NCBI GenBank assembly: GCA_965228905.1
Contig: CBDDII010000002.1
Span: 1,054,001-1,118,000, forward strand
From: CALKXV01 sp965228905
GTDB lineage: Bacteria; Pseudomonadota; Alphaproteobacteria; Rhodobacterales; Rhodobacteraceae
Length of the DNA stretch: 64,000 nt
Reading direction: 5' to 3'
Of this stretch, positions 51,267 through 60,160 are shown one piece after another. The notes beneath the pieces are model-generated. The model was not told the origin of the DNA. It saw nothing but the letters and a program-made list of their open reading frames with translations, and ran no database searches. Position 1 is the stretch's first letter. Every line of letters starts with the position of its first letter. A program made the position numbers and the translations under genes.

Positions 51267-53813
51267 TTACTGGTCGAGAATGCGGTCCACGATTTCGCCC
51301 ATGTCGCGCGAAGGTTTCTGGCGCAGACGTTCCAGCGCGTCGGCCATCAGGCTTTGGCGGTCGCCGTCGAACATGGACTTGGTCTCGAACGCGGTGGCCA
51401 TGCGGGCGGCGGTGCGCGGGTTGATCGGGTCGAGTTTCGCCAGCCAATCCGCGACAAAGGCATATCCCGCGCCGGAGGCCTGGTGGAACCCTGCGAAATT
51501 TCCGGCGAGCGCGCCGATCACGGCGCGGAACCGGTTGGGGGTTTTCCACGTGAATTCAGGAAGTTCGGTCAGTTCGCGGGCGATGTTAACCGCGCGGTCG
51601 GGCGCGGCCTGCATGATGCGGGTCGAGAACCACTTGTCCAGCGTGTTGGGGTCGTCTTTCCAGCGGGTGAAGAAGGCCTGCGCCTGATCCTGACCCGCGC
51701 CGTTCTGTAACAGGATCGCCAGGCTGCCGAGGCTTTCGGTCATGTTGTCGGCGGCGTCGAAGACCTGGGCCGCGCGGGCGCCGCCGTCGAGTTGGGCGAC
51801 GAAGGAAAGCGCTTTCAGGCGGAGAGCGCGGCGTCCTGCATCTTGCGCATTCGGGTCGTAGGCGCCGGGGCAGGTCATGGTGTCGATCAGATCGCGGAAC
51901 AGGGCTTCGTGGGTCTGGGCGATGGTCTTGCTCATTGCTTCGCGGCAGGTGTGAATCCGGTCGGGGTCAGGTGTGCGGCCAGCGTCGAACAGGGTTTGAG
52001 CCAGGTCACTGGAGGAGGGCAGGCCGAGGGCGAAGGCGCGGAAAGCGGGGTCGAGTGTTTCGTCTGCGACGAGTTTTCCGAGCGCGTCGAGAAAGGCGGG
52101 ATCGGGGGCGGAGTCGTCGGCGATCATCGCGACGAGTTGTTCCTTGGCCAGCACGCGCCCCGCTTCCCAGCGATTGAACGGGTCGGTGTCGTGGGCAAGA
52201 AGCGTCAGGCGTTCGTCGGTGGTGAGCGCCTGTTCGACGATCACGGGGGCCGAGAAGCCGCGAAAGGCCGAGACGATAGGGGCGTCGTCACTGTCGATGG
52301 TGGTCAGGGTGGCGCTTTCGGTGTCGAGGATGTGGGTTTCCTCGCCCCGGAGTTCGGTTCCGTCCTGGGCAAAGAGCGCCATGCGGATCGGGATGACTTG
52401 CGGATCCTTGTCGGGCTGGCCCGGTGTCGGCGGGGTGGACTGGCGGGCGGAAACGGACCAGCCGGAGTTGGTGCGTTTCGTCGTTATGGCAACGCGCGGG
52501 GTGCCGGATTGGGAATACCAGCGCTTGAACTGCGCAAGGTCGTGGCCGGTGGCGTCTTCGAAGACGGCCAGCCAGTCTTCGATGGTGCAGGCCTGCCCGT
52601 CGTGGCGGTCGAAATAAAGGTCGAGCGCCTTTGCATAGCCTTCGTCGCCGACGAGGGTTTTCAACATGCCGATCACCTCGGCGCCCTTCTCATAGACGGT
52701 CGCGGTGTAGAAATTGTTGATCTCGACGTATTGCTCGGGGCGGACCGGGTGGGCGAGGGGGCCGTTGTCTTCGCGGAACTGTCTCGCGCGGAGCATCAGG
52801 ACGTCGTCGATGCGTTTCACCGCGTGGCTGCGCATGTCGCCGGAAAACTGCTGATCGCGGAAGACGGTCAGCCCTTCTTTCAGGCAAAGCTGGAACCAGT
52901 CGCGGCAGGTGATCCGGTTGCCGGTCCAGTTGTGAAAGTACTCGTGGGCCACGATGCCTTCGATGAATTCATAGTCGCGGTCGGTAGCCGTCTCGGGGGA
53001 GGCCAGAACGTACTTGGAGTTGAAGATGTTCAAGCCTTTGTTCTCCATTGCCCCCGAATTGAAGTCATCCACGGCCACGAGGTTGAAGATGTTCAAGTCG
53101 TAATTGCGCCCATAGACCTGTTCATCCCAGGTCATCGAGCGTTTCAGGGCGTCGAGCGCATAGGCGCAACGGTCTTCGTCGCCGGGGCGGATCCAGATGT
53201 TCAGGTCGACGTCGCGGCCATCGGCGGTGCGGTGTGTGCCGCTATGGGCGACGAGGTTTCCGGCGACGAGGGCGAAGAGGTAGGAGGGTTTCGGCCAGGG
53301 GTCGTGCCACTCGGCCCAGCCCTCGCCCGCGCCGGTTGCATTGCCGTTGGAGAGCATGACCGGTTCGTCGCTTTCGATGCGCACGGTGAAGGTGGTCATC
53401 ACGTCGGGGCGGTCGGGATAATAGGTGATGCGACGGAAGCCCTCGGCCTCGCACTGGGTGCAGTACATGCCGTTCGACATGTAAAGCCCTTCGAGCACGG
53501 TGTTGGCCTTCGGGTTGATCTCGACCTCGCATTCCCAGGTGAAGGGTTGGTCAGGGACAACGGCGGTCAGCCCGGTTGCATCGACTCGCGGGTCGATCGG
53601 GTGGCCGTCGATCATGGCGCGGATCAGGTGGAGGTCTTCGCCGTCCAGCCGGAAGCTGCGGTCGGCGGTTTCGGGGTTGGGCCGGAAGGCGATTTTCGTT
53701 GTGACGCGGGTGGCGGTCGGATGCAGCGCGAAGGTCATGTGGACGCTGTCGATCAGCCAGGGATAGGGGGCGTAGTCGGCAAGGCGGATGGGCTGGGGCG
53801 AGGCGTCTTTCAA
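51267..53813 (-). CDS. pepN: Aminopeptidase N (M1 family)
   Basis: An 848-residue bacterial PepN. The substrate-binding GAMEN lies at 254-258, the zinc site is HEYFHNWTGNR with the downstream Glu in LKEGLTVFRDQQFS, and the N-terminus opens DYAPYPWLIDSVHMTFALHP. It removes N-terminal residues from peptides in the cytoplasm. The only good start is TTG at 53813-53811, with GGAGA six bases upstream; the nearest ATG is out of frame. The length matches E. coli-type PepN (about 870). Confidence 0.95.
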   Translation of the reverse strand: MKDASPQPIRLADYAPYPWLIDSVHMTFALHPTATRVTTKIAFRPNPETADRSFRLDGEDLHLIRAMIDGHPIDPRVDATGLTAVVPDQPFTWECEVEINPKANTVLEGLYMSNGMYCTQCEAEGFRRITYYPDRPDVMTTFTVRIESDEPVMLSNGNATGAGEGWAEWHDPWPKPSYLFALVAGNLVAHSGTHRTADGRDVDLNIWIRPGDEDRCAYALDALKRSMTWDEQVYGRNYDLNIFNLVAVDDFNSGAMENKGLNIFNSKYVLASPETATDRDYEFIEGIVAHEYFHNWTGNRITCRDWFQLCLKEGLTVFRDQQFSGDMRSHAVKRIDDVLMLRARQFREDNGPLAHPVRPEQYVEINNFYTATVYEKGAEVIGMLKTLVGDEGYAKALDLYFDRHDGQACTIEDWLAVFEDATGHDLAQFKRWYSQSGTPRVAITTKRTNSGWSVSARQSTPPTPGQPDKDPQVIPIRMALFAQDGTELRGEETHILDTESATLTTIDSDDAPIVSAFRGFSAPVIVEQALTTDERLTLLAHDTDPFNRWEAGRVLAKEQLVAMIADDSAPDPAFLDALGKLVADETLDPAFRAFALGLPSSSDLAQTLFDAGRTPDPDRIHTCREAMSKTIAQTHEALFRDLIDTMTCPGAYDPNAQDAGRRALRLKALSFVAQLDGGARAAQVFDAADNMTESLGSLAILLQNGAGQDQAQAFFTRWKDDPNTLDKWFSTRIMQAAPDRAVNIARELTELPEFTWKTPNRFRAVIGALAGNFAGFHQASGAGYAFVADWLAKLDPINPRTAARMATAFETKSMFDGDRQSLMADALERLRQKPSRDMGEIVDRILDQ

Positions 53814-53881
53814 GGCATTCTCCGGTGTTGACCGGGCAAAGAGTAGGACGCGGCGCCACCAGCCTCAAGGGCCGTCCGGGG

Positions 53882-54355
53882 TCAGTTGGCCCCCACGGCG
53901 CGGGCCAGTTTGCCGAGCGTCTGAAGCCCCAGTTCCACGGCACCGAAGCCCTTTGCGGTTTCGTATTCATCGCGTGAAACGAAGGTCATTTCGAGGGTGA
54001 TGCGCGTGCTGGCACCTTGATCCTTGAACGTGACCCGACTGTCGGCGTGTTTCGCACCGTTCTTGCCCCAGTGCAGGGTATATTCGATCCGTTCGTTGGG
54101 GATCATTCGCGTGTAGACGTGCCAGTTCGGAAAGACGGTGCCATCGGGGCCGATCATGTCGAAATCCCATTCGCCGCCTTCGCGGAGGTCGATGTGGCGG
54201 GTCGTGCAGGTGAAGCCCTCGGGCCCCCACCATTGGGGCAGCGAGGCCGGGTCGGTCCAGGCGGCCCAGAGCGTGGCGGGTGATGCGTCGATCACACGTT
54301 CGATGACCATCGTGCGGTCGGCGTCGGGGGTTTCGCTGTGTTGCGGGTTGTTCAT
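53882..54355 (-). CDS. SRPBCC/AHSA1-like ligand-binding protein
   Basis: A 157-residue START-like protein of the activator of Hsp90 ATPase homologue 1 group: IERVIDASPATLWAAWTDPA, QWWGPEGFTCTTRHIDLREG and GEWDFDMIGPDGT. It forms a hydrophobic-cavity fold; its natural ligand is unknown. It is coupled (ATGA) to an ArsR-type regulator just upstream, a very common pairing in which the regulator precedes the SRPBCC gene. Confidence 0.9.
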   Translation of the reverse strand: MNNPQHSETPDADRTMVIERVIDASPATLWAAWTDPASLPQWWGPEGFTCTTRHIDLREGGEWDFDMIGPDGTVFPNWHVYTRMIPNERIEYTLHWGKNGAKHADSRVTFKDQGASTRITLEMTFVSRDEYETAKGFGAVELGLQTLGKLARAVGAN

Positions 54356-54693
54356 TTCGGGGCTCCCGTGGAGGTGTTCAAAGCAAAGTTTTCCAGCCGG
54401 TCCAGACGCGCTTCCCATATCGCGCGCTGGTCTTCGAGCCAGTCGCGCACCGGCGCATAGCTGTCGGTGACAAGCGTGACGGTGCGGGTCCGCCCGGATT
54501 TCGCCGTCGTCACCAGCCCCGCGTCCTGCAGTTTGCGCAGGTGGTCCATGACGCCGGGCAGGGACATGTCGAAGGGACGGGCGAGGTCGGACACGGCTGC
54601 GGGGCCTTTTGCCAGTTGTTCAAGGATCGCCCTGCGCGTGGGGTCGGCGAGGGCAAGGAACAGGGTGTCGAGATTTCCGGGGGCGAGGTTCAT
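54352..54693 (-). CDS. ArsR-family transcriptional regulator
   Basis: A 113-residue winged-helix repressor-type protein. FLALADPTRRAILEQLAKGP, SDLARPFDMSLPGVMDHLRK (recognition helix) and LEDQRAIWEARLDRLENF are typical of the ArsR subgroup that accompanies AHSA1 genes. No cysteine metal site is visible, so it is probably not metal-responsive. It is divergent from glcB with 196 bp between starts, and might influence both. Confidence 0.9.
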   Translation of the reverse strand: MNLAPGNLDTLFLALADPTRRAILEQLAKGPAAVSDLARPFDMSLPGVMDHLRKLQDAGLVTTAKSGRTRTVTLVTDSYAPVRDWLEDQRAIWEARLDRLENFALNTSTGAPK

Positions 54694-54889
54694 GGCGGTT
54701 CATTTGTTAAGTGGTTGCTTTAGTATTGGGTGGCGCGGCCGAGAATGCAAGGAGAAACTTCAGCGACTGCTTAAGTGTTGGTGCGGTTCGGGCAAGCCGC
54801 TGAAAGTTGGGCGGTTTTTCTTTCGATCCGCTTGCCGCTTTTGGTATTCCTCGGTATGCAGATTTCAAATCTGGATTTGGAGGATCTGC

Positions 54890-57019
54890 ATGAGCGCTCG
54901 TGTCGAGAAGCATCGTTTGCAAGTGGCTGAAGAACTGGCGGCTTTTATCGAAAGCGAGGCCTTGCCGGGCACCGGTGTCGATGCGGCCGACTTTTGGGAA
55001 GCGTTCAGCAGGATGGTGCATGAGTTGACACCGGAAAACCGGCGTCTTCTTGAGGTGCGGGACGTGTTGCAGCGCAAGCTGGATGCCTGGCACCGGGAAA
55101 ATCCGGGCGCGATCACGGATGCGGCGGGTTATGAGGCGTTTCTGCGCGAGATCGGGTATCTTGTGGAAGAGGGGCCGGATTTCCAGATCGAGACGAGCAA
55201 TATCGACCCCGAGATCGCGTCGATCCCCGGTGCGCAGCTTGTGGTGCCGATCACCAATGCGCGTTATGCGCTGAACGCGGCGAACGCCCGGTGGGGCTCG
55301 CTCTATGACGCGCTTTACGGCACCGATGCGCTTGGAGATACGCCGAGCGGCAAGGGCTATGATCCCGAGCGTGGAGGCCGGGTGATTGCCTGGGCGAAGG
55401 CGCATCTGGACAAGGTCTTACCTTTGGCGGCCGGGTCGTGGGCGGATGTGACTGAGCTGTCGGTGGAAGGCGGGGTCTTTTCGCCCGCGCTGGCCGATCC
55501 GGCGCAGTTTGCCGGTCACGCGGAGCACGAGGGCACCCGGCATTTCCTGTTTACAAGGAACGCGCTTGGCATCGAGGTTCTGGTCGATCCCGCAAGCCAG
55601 ATCGGCGCGACCGATCCGGCGGGCATTTCCGACGTCTGGCTGGAAGCGGCGATGACGGCGATCATGGATTGCGAGGATTCCGTCGCCTGCGTCGATGCCG
55701 AGGACAAGGTTCTGGCCTATCGCAACTGGCTGGGTCTGATGAAGGGCGATCTGACCGAAGAGGTGACGAAGGGGGGCGAGACTTTCACGCGGAAGCTGAA
55801 CCCCGATTTCGATTATTCCGCCCCTGATGGCGCGGCGGCGTCCTGGAAGTGCCGCGCCCTGATGCTGGTGCGCAATGTCGGCCACCTGATGACCAACCCT
55901 GCCATCCTGACCGAGGACGGCGGCGAGATTTACGAAGGTCTGATGGATGCGATGATTACGACGCTGATCGCCATGCACGACTTGAAGAAGGACGGCGGCA
56001 ACAGTGTGGCGGGCAGCGTTTACGTGGTGAAGCCCAAGATGCACGGCCCCGACGAAGTGGCTTTTGCGGCAAAGACCTTCGATCTGGTGGAGGCGGCCCT
56101 TGGGTTGCCGCAGAACACGGTGAAGCTGGGGATCATGGACGAGGAACGGCGCGTAAGCGTGAACCTCAAGGAATGTATCCGGGCGGCGAAACATCGTGTG
56201 GCTTTCATCAACACCGGCTTCCTTGATCGCACGGGCGACGAGATCCATACCTCGATGGAAGCCGGGCCGATGATCCGCAAAGGCGAGATGAAGGCGACCG
56301 ACTGGATCGCGGCTTACGAGGATCTGAACGTGGATGTGGGCCTTGCCTGCGGTTTGTCCGGTCAGGCGCAGATCGGCAAGGGCATGTGGGCCATGCCGGA
56401 CCTGATGGAAGCGATGCTGGAACAGAAGATCGCGCATCCCAAGGCCGGGGCAAACACCGCCTGGGTGCCGTCGCCGACGGCGGCGGTGCTGCACGCCACG
56501 CATTATCATGCGGTGGATGTGATGGCGCTTCAGGCCGAATTGGCCAAGGGCGGTGCGCGGGGCAGGCTGGACGATTTGTTGAAGGTGCCGCTGGCGGGAA
56601 ATCCCGATTGGTCGGACGCCGATGTGCAGGCCGAGATCGAGAACAACGCCCAGGGTATTCTTGGATACGTGGTCCGCTGGATCGACCAGGGCGTCGGCTG
56701 TTCCAAGGTGCCGGACATCAACGATGTCGGCCTGATGGAAGACCGCGCGACCTGCCGGATTTCGTCGCAGCATATCGCCAACTGGCTGCGTCACGGCGTG
56801 GTCAGCGAAGACCAGGTGATGGCGGCGATGAAGAAGATGGCCGAGAAGGTCGACAGTCAGAATGCGGGTGATCCGCTTTACCGCCCCATGGCGCCGGGTT
56901 TCGACGGGATCGCTTTCAAGGCGGCCTGTGATCTTGTGTTCGAGGGCTGCGCCCAGCCGTCGGGTTATACCGAGCCGGTCTTGCACCGGCGTCGTCTGGA
57001 GTTGAAAGCGGCAGGCTAG
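54890..57019 (+). CDS. glcB: Malate synthase G
   Basis: A 709-residue malate synthase G, which condenses glyoxylate and acetyl-CoA to malate in the glyoxylate shunt and glycolate use. MDCEDSVACVDAEDKV contains metal/substrate acidic residues, GIMDEERRVSVNLKECIR the catalytic region, and AGANTAWVPSPTAAVLHATH a family block. GGAGG lies seven bases before ATG 54890. The open frame upstream to 54467 is antisense to the ArsR gene and is rejected. A GlcG-like gene lies downstream. Confidence 0.96.
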   Translation: MSARVEKHRLQVAEELAAFIESEALPGTGVDAADFWEAFSRMVHELTPENRRLLEVRDVLQRKLDAWHRENPGAITDAAGYEAFLREIGYLVEEGPDFQIETSNIDPEIASIPGAQLVVPITNARYALNAANARWGSLYDALYGTDALGDTPSGKGYDPERGGRVIAWAKAHLDKVLPLAAGSWADVTELSVEGGVFSPALADPAQFAGHAEHEGTRHFLFTRNALGIEVLVDPASQIGATDPAGISDVWLEAAMTAIMDCEDSVACVDAEDKVLAYRNWLGLMKGDLTEEVTKGGETFTRKLNPDFDYSAPDGAAASWKCRALMLVRNVGHLMTNPAILTEDGGEIYEGLMDAMITTLIAMHDLKKDGGNSVAGSVYVVKPKMHGPDEVAFAAKTFDLVEAALGLPQNTVKLGIMDEERRVSVNLKECIRAAKHRVAFINTGFLDRTGDEIHTSMEAGPMIRKGEMKATDWIAAYEDLNVDVGLACGLSGQAQIGKGMWAMPDLMEAMLEQKIAHPKAGANTAWVPSPTAAVLHATHYHAVDVMALQAELAKGGARGRLDDLLKVPLAGNPDWSDADVQAEIENNAQGILGYVVRWIDQGVGCSKVPDINDVGLMEDRATCRISSQHIANWLRHGVVSEDQVMAAMKKMAEKVDSQNAGDPLYRPMAPGFDGIAFKAACDLVFEGCAQPSGYTEPVLHRRRLELKAAG

Positions 57020-57048
57020 TCGTCTTCAGCCGAGGGTGAGGATTTCGC

Positions 57049-57115
57049 CGGAATTCTGAACAGCGCGCGTCCTGTGGTAGTCATGGAAATCAGAATTCCG
57101 TGCAGACCACAGGAG
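57049..57115 (+). promoter_or_regulatory. Structured leader with interleaved inverted repeats at the ribosome site
   Basis: Arm A CGGAATTCTGA (57049-57059) is the exact reverse complement of A' TCAGAATTCCG (57090-57100). Arm B TCCTGTGGT (57070-57078) is the exact reverse complement of B' ACCACAGGA (57106-57114). The order is A-B-A'-B', so the pairs are interleaved. B' contains AGGA of the Shine-Dalgarno AGGAG (57111-57115) for ATG 57122. The element could form alternative hairpins or a pseudoknot that control translation. Confidence 0.6.
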
Positions 57116-57121
57116 TAAACG

Positions 57122-57670
57122 ATGAAACACATGACCGCTGCAATAGTCTTCGGCGTGGCGATCACGCTTGGAGCGACCGAAGTGCGGGCCGAGGACAGCG
57201 CGGCCAACCCGGCCGTTGTGGCCGATGAGCACGCCCGTGTGGTGCGCTTGGCTTATGATGCCGCGCATATTGCCCATGCGCTTCAATACCATCAGGCGCG
57301 GACCATGCTGGCCCTGATCGGGGATTACACGCGCTATGGCTATTCCGAGCGTATCACCGAGAACAACTGGTTCTTTTCGCAGATCGAGGAACTGGAGCTT
57401 CAGTTGCCGCGCATGACTTCTGCTGCCGGCAGAATGGAACTGACCGGCGAGAATGCCCAGCAGATGGATGCGCTTTTGAGCGGGCTGGGCAACTTGCTTG
57501 CGGCCTCGCAAGAGGTTCACGCCGCGATCAAGTCGGGCGATATCGACGAGGCGAACCGCCTTTATATCGAAAGGACGGACGAAGCCTATAACGCCGTCGT
57601 CGGTGCCGCGCATACGCTGGTCAGCAACAGCGACCGGGAAATCCGCATGATCGGTTTGAAGTCGCGCTAG
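57122..57670 (+). CDS. Secreted helical protein of unknown function
   Basis: A 182-residue protein. Signal peptide 1-23 (MKHMTAAIVFGVAITLGATE ending VRA) predicts periplasmic location. The mature part is almost wholly alpha-helical, with histidine-rich DAAHIAHALQYHQARTMLAL and acidic helices, in a pattern compatible with a four-helix bundle. No family is recognised. AGGAG precedes the ATG inside the interleaved-repeat leader. It lies between glcB and a GlcG-like gene, but with gaps over 90 bp on both sides. Confidence 0.75.
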   Translation: MKHMTAAIVFGVAITLGATEVRAEDSAANPAVVADEHARVVRLAYDAAHIAHALQYHQARTMLALIGDYTRYGYSERITENNWFFSQIEELELQLPRMTSAAGRMELTGENAQQMDALLSGLGNLLAASQEVHAAIKSGDIDEANRLYIERTDEAYNAVVGAAHTLVSNSDREIRMIGLKSR

Positions 57671-57763
57671 GCGCGGCCGAGGCGGTTGCAATGCGAGGCG
57701 ATCTGTGGCCTCTCATGTTCATGGGGCCGGGTGCGACCGGCGCAATGAAGAAGGAGGCATTGA

Positions 57764-58192
57764 ATGCCTGAGATCAGCCTGTCCAAAGCCCGCAGCATCG
57801 TGCGCGGCATCATCAAGAAGGGCCGCGAGATGGAGTTGAAGCCTCTGTCCGTCGTGGTGTTGGATACCGGCGGTCATGTGAAGGCGTTCGAGCGTGAAGA
57901 CGGCGCAAGCCCCGGCCGGTTCGAGATTGCGCGAGGCAAGGCTTATGGCGCGGTGATGACGGGGATGCCCGGCTCGGCCCAGATGGCGCGCGCCGAAGAG
58001 CAGGCCTATTTCATGGCGGCCTTGAACGGGGCTTTCGGCGGGCAGGTGATCCCGGTTCCGGGCGGCGTTCTGGTCAAGGATTCGCGCGACCGGGTGATCG
58101 GGGCGGTCGGTGTGACCGGCGACACCTCGGACAACGATTCCGAGGCGGCGATGGCGGGGATCACGGCGGCGGGTTTGAACGGAGTCGCCTGA
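57764..58192 (+). CDS. GlcG/HbpS-family protein
   Basis: A 142-residue single-domain protein. LSVVVLDTGGHVKAFEREDG, FEIARGKAYGAVM, IPVPGGVLVKD and VIGAVGVTGDTSDNDSEAA are typical of GlcG/HbpS (DUF336). GlcG lies in the E. coli glycolate operon with glcB; HbpS binds haem. Proximity to malate synthase G supports the GlcG name, though the biochemical role is unknown. GAAGGAGG precedes ATG 57764. Confidence 0.88.
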   Translation: MPEISLSKARSIVRGIIKKGREMELKPLSVVVLDTGGHVKAFEREDGASPGRFEIARGKAYGAVMTGMPGSAQMARAEEQAYFMAALNGAFGGQVIPVPGGVLVKDSRDRVIGAVGVTGDTSDNDSEAAMAGITAAGLNGVA

Positions 58193-58306
58193 GCGTCGGT
58201 TTTTCGACGTAAAGTTGTTCCGATTGTCCGGGCATAGTGTCGGAAGACCTGTGCGAAAATGCGCGTTGCACCCCGGTGCGCGGCGCGTCATGTTTGGGCA
58301 AAGAGA

Positions 58307-59089
58307 ATGGGACACGTCTTGGCAGTCGTCGGAATAATCGGAAACTCTTACCTGTTGCACGATCAATATCCCGTCCATGCGGGCGGGGTGATGAACTCGG
58401 CCGCGGTGCGCGAAGTATCCGGGGCCATGCCTCTGATCGTGCCAACCGATCCTGACCTGGTGACGGTGGAAGAGTTGCGCCGGGCCTGCGACGGGTTCGT
58501 CTTTACCGGCGGGCGGGCCAATGTGCATCCAAACGAGTATGGCGAAGTGGCGACCGAGGCCCATGGGCAGTTCGATCTGGCACGCGATGCCATCGCCTTG
58601 CCGCTGATCCGGGAATGCGTGGCCGAGGGCCAGCCGATCCTTGCCATCTGCCGGGGGTTCCAGGAATTGAACGTGGCCATGGGGGGGTCGCTTTATCCCG
58701 AGATCCGGGATTTGCCGGGGCGCGACAACCACCGGATGCCACCCGATGGGACGCTGGAAGAGAAGTTCGAACTGCGCCATGACGTGACGCTGAGCGAGGG
58801 CGGTGTGTTTCACCGCATTTTCGGCTCGACCGTCGTGCGCACGAACACGCTCCATGGTCAGGGCATCAAGAAGCCGGGCGAGCGGATCGTCGTGGACGGG
58901 CGTGCGCCCGATGGCACGGAAGAGGCGATCTATGTGGAGGGTGCGCCGGGCTTTGCCCTTGGGGTGCAGTGGCATCCGGAATACCGCGCGGCGGACGACC
59001 CGGTGTCTCGGCCTTTGTTCGAGGCTTTCGGCGAGGCGGTGCAGCGTTGGTCGGAAGGTGAACGCCCGGGGCGGTTGAAGACCGCTTAA
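58307..59089 (+). CDS. Class I glutamine amidotransferase-like hydrolase (C26, PuuD-like)
   Basis: A 260-residue peptidase C26 protein. The nucleophile elbow is C115 in AICRGFQELN, and the His-Glu pair is H223/E225 in QWHPEYR. FVFTGGRANVHPNEY and LPGRDNHRMPPDGTLEEKF occur as in gamma-glutamyl-GABA hydrolases. It probably cleaves gamma-glutamyl amides in polyamine or related catabolism. ATG 58307 is used, although AAAGAG lies too close for an ideal site; TTG 58319 is possible. No other puu gene is present. Confidence 0.88.
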   Translation: MGHVLAVVGIIGNSYLLHDQYPVHAGGVMNSAAVREVSGAMPLIVPTDPDLVTVEELRRACDGFVFTGGRANVHPNEYGEVATEAHGQFDLARDAIALPLIRECVAEGQPILAICRGFQELNVAMGGSLYPEIRDLPGRDNHRMPPDGTLEEKFELRHDVTLSEGGVFHRIFGSTVVRTNTLHGQGIKKPGERIVVDGRAPDGTEEAIYVEGAPGFALGVQWHPEYRAADDPVSRPLFEAFGEAVQRWSEGERPGRLKTA

Positions 59090-59122
59090 GGGTTTCTTTA
59101 CCTTGAATGGGGAAGACGGAGT

Positions 59123-59341
59123 ATGCAGCCCGCCACCCCTGAGATGTTTTTCGCCAAACTGTTTGACAGCAAGGCCGCCCGCGATGGCGCGGTAATCCGG
59201 CGCAAGGTACGCGATGTGGAGCGGCTGGTTGGACGCGAAGCTTTTTTGTGTGAGCTTCGCCGGCGAGGTTTCACGGCGGTCGAGAACGCCGGGCAGTTTG
59301 TGATCTTCTGCAATTGCGAGCCTGTGCGGCGCGTGGCCTGA
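59123..59341 (+). CDS. Small basic protein of unknown function
   Basis: A 72-residue protein: FAKLFDSKAARDGAVIRRKV, RDVERLVGREAFLCELRRRG, FTAVENAGQFVIFCNCEP. The composition is arginine-rich but ordered, with a predicted helix-helix-strand pattern. It resembles small conserved proteins of Rhodobacteraceae that I cannot name with confidence. It follows the C26 hydrolase by 33 bp and is probably cotranscribed. A hairpin cluster begins three bases after its stop. Confidence 0.65.
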   Translation: MQPATPEMFFAKLFDSKAARDGAVIRRKVRDVERLVGREAFLCELRRRGFTAVENAGQFVIFCNCEPVRRVA

Positions 59342-59343
59342 AG

Positions 59344-59455
59344 CAAAGTCCGACGCGGACTTTGTACCGGAAAATGACGCATTTTCCGTTTTGACGGGCT
59401 GTCGAAAACGCGATTTCCGCGTCGGAAATCGTTGCAGAAAATGCGTATTTTCTGC
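59344..59455. repeat. Cluster of four hairpins with matching loops
   Basis: Hairpin 1 (59344-59364): CAAAGTCC, loop GACGC, GGACTTTG. Hairpin 2 (59368-59388): CGGAAAAT, loop GACGC, ATTTTCCG. Hairpin 3 (59411-59431): CGATTTCC, loop GCGTC, GGAAATCG. Hairpin 4 (59434-59455): GCAGAAAAT, loop GCGT, ATTTTCTGC. The stems differ but are perfect; the loops are the same or reverse complements. The cluster fills the 126-bp gap before the lyxose isomerase-family gene. Confidence 0.9.
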
Positions 59456-59467
59456 TTCAATGGGTCC

Positions 59468-60160
59468 ATGAAACGCTCAACCATAAACGACATCATGGCC
59501 GAGGCCGACGCGATGATCCGCGGCCACGGATTCAACCTTCCTCCCTTTGCCTATTGGACGCCGGACGACTTCAAGGCCCGTGTGGCCGACGGCAGTGCGC
59601 GACGTATCGTCGAGGCCCGGATGGGCTGGGATATCACCGACTACGGGCAGGGGGATTACGATAACCTTGGGCTGTTCCTGTTCACCCTGCGCAATGGTTC
59701 GCTGGCCGATCTGGAACGCGGGCGGGGCATGGTCTATGCCGAGAAGCTGTTGATCAGCAAGACCGACCAGATCAGCCCGATGCACACACATATCATCAAG
59801 TCCGAGGACATCATCAATCGGGGCGGGGCGACGCTGGTCGTCGAGTTGTACGGTTCGGACGCCGATGGAAATTTCGACGAAACCAAGGGTGTCACCGTGC
59901 TGACTGACGGGTTCGAGCGGCAATTGCCGCCCGGTCACAAGCTGAAACTGGGACCGGGCGAAAGTATCACGCTGAACCCCGGCGACTGGCACGCCTTCTG
60001 GGGCGAGGGCGGCGATGTGCTGATCGGGGAGGTCTCGACCGTCAACGACGACGAGACCGACAACCTGTTCCGCGAACCCATTGGGCGCTTCGCAGAGATC
60101 GAGGAAGACGTCGCACCGACCCATCTGTTGGTCAGCGATTACCGGAAGTGGTTCACATAA
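59468..60160 (+). CDS. D-lyxose ketol-isomerase-family cupin
   Basis: A 230-residue cupin. The metal-binding motif is visible as MHTHIIKSEDIINRGG (two His plus Glu) and the later His in LNPGDWHAFWGEG. FNLPPFAYWTPDDF and DITDYGQGDYDNLGLFLFTL match the lyxose isomerase family. It would interconvert D-lyxose and D-xylulose (or D-mannose and D-fructose). ATG 59468 follows a large hairpin ending at 59455, and no strong Shine-Dalgarno is seen; GGG is the best. The 3' end overlaps the convergent Hint gene by eight bases. Confidence 0.87.
   Translation: MKRSTINDIMAEADAMIRGHGFNLPPFAYWTPDDFKARVADGSARRIVEARMGWDITDYGQGDYDNLGLFLFTLRNGSLADLERGRGMVYAEKLLISKTDQISPMHTHIIKSEDIINRGGATLVVELYGSDADGNFDETKGVTVLTDGFERQLPPGHKLKLGPGESITLNPGDWHAFWGEGGDVLIGEVSTVNDDETDNLFREPIGRFAEIEEDVAPTHLLVSDYRKWFT

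Noticed and set aside
51792..53831. 679-codon plus-strand frame opposite pepN
   Set aside because: Shadow of PepN; glycine/valine/arginine composition and no domain.
59344..59455. CRISPR-like array
   Set aside because: The palindromes differ in stem sequence and are not direct repeats with unique spacers; no cas genes are present.
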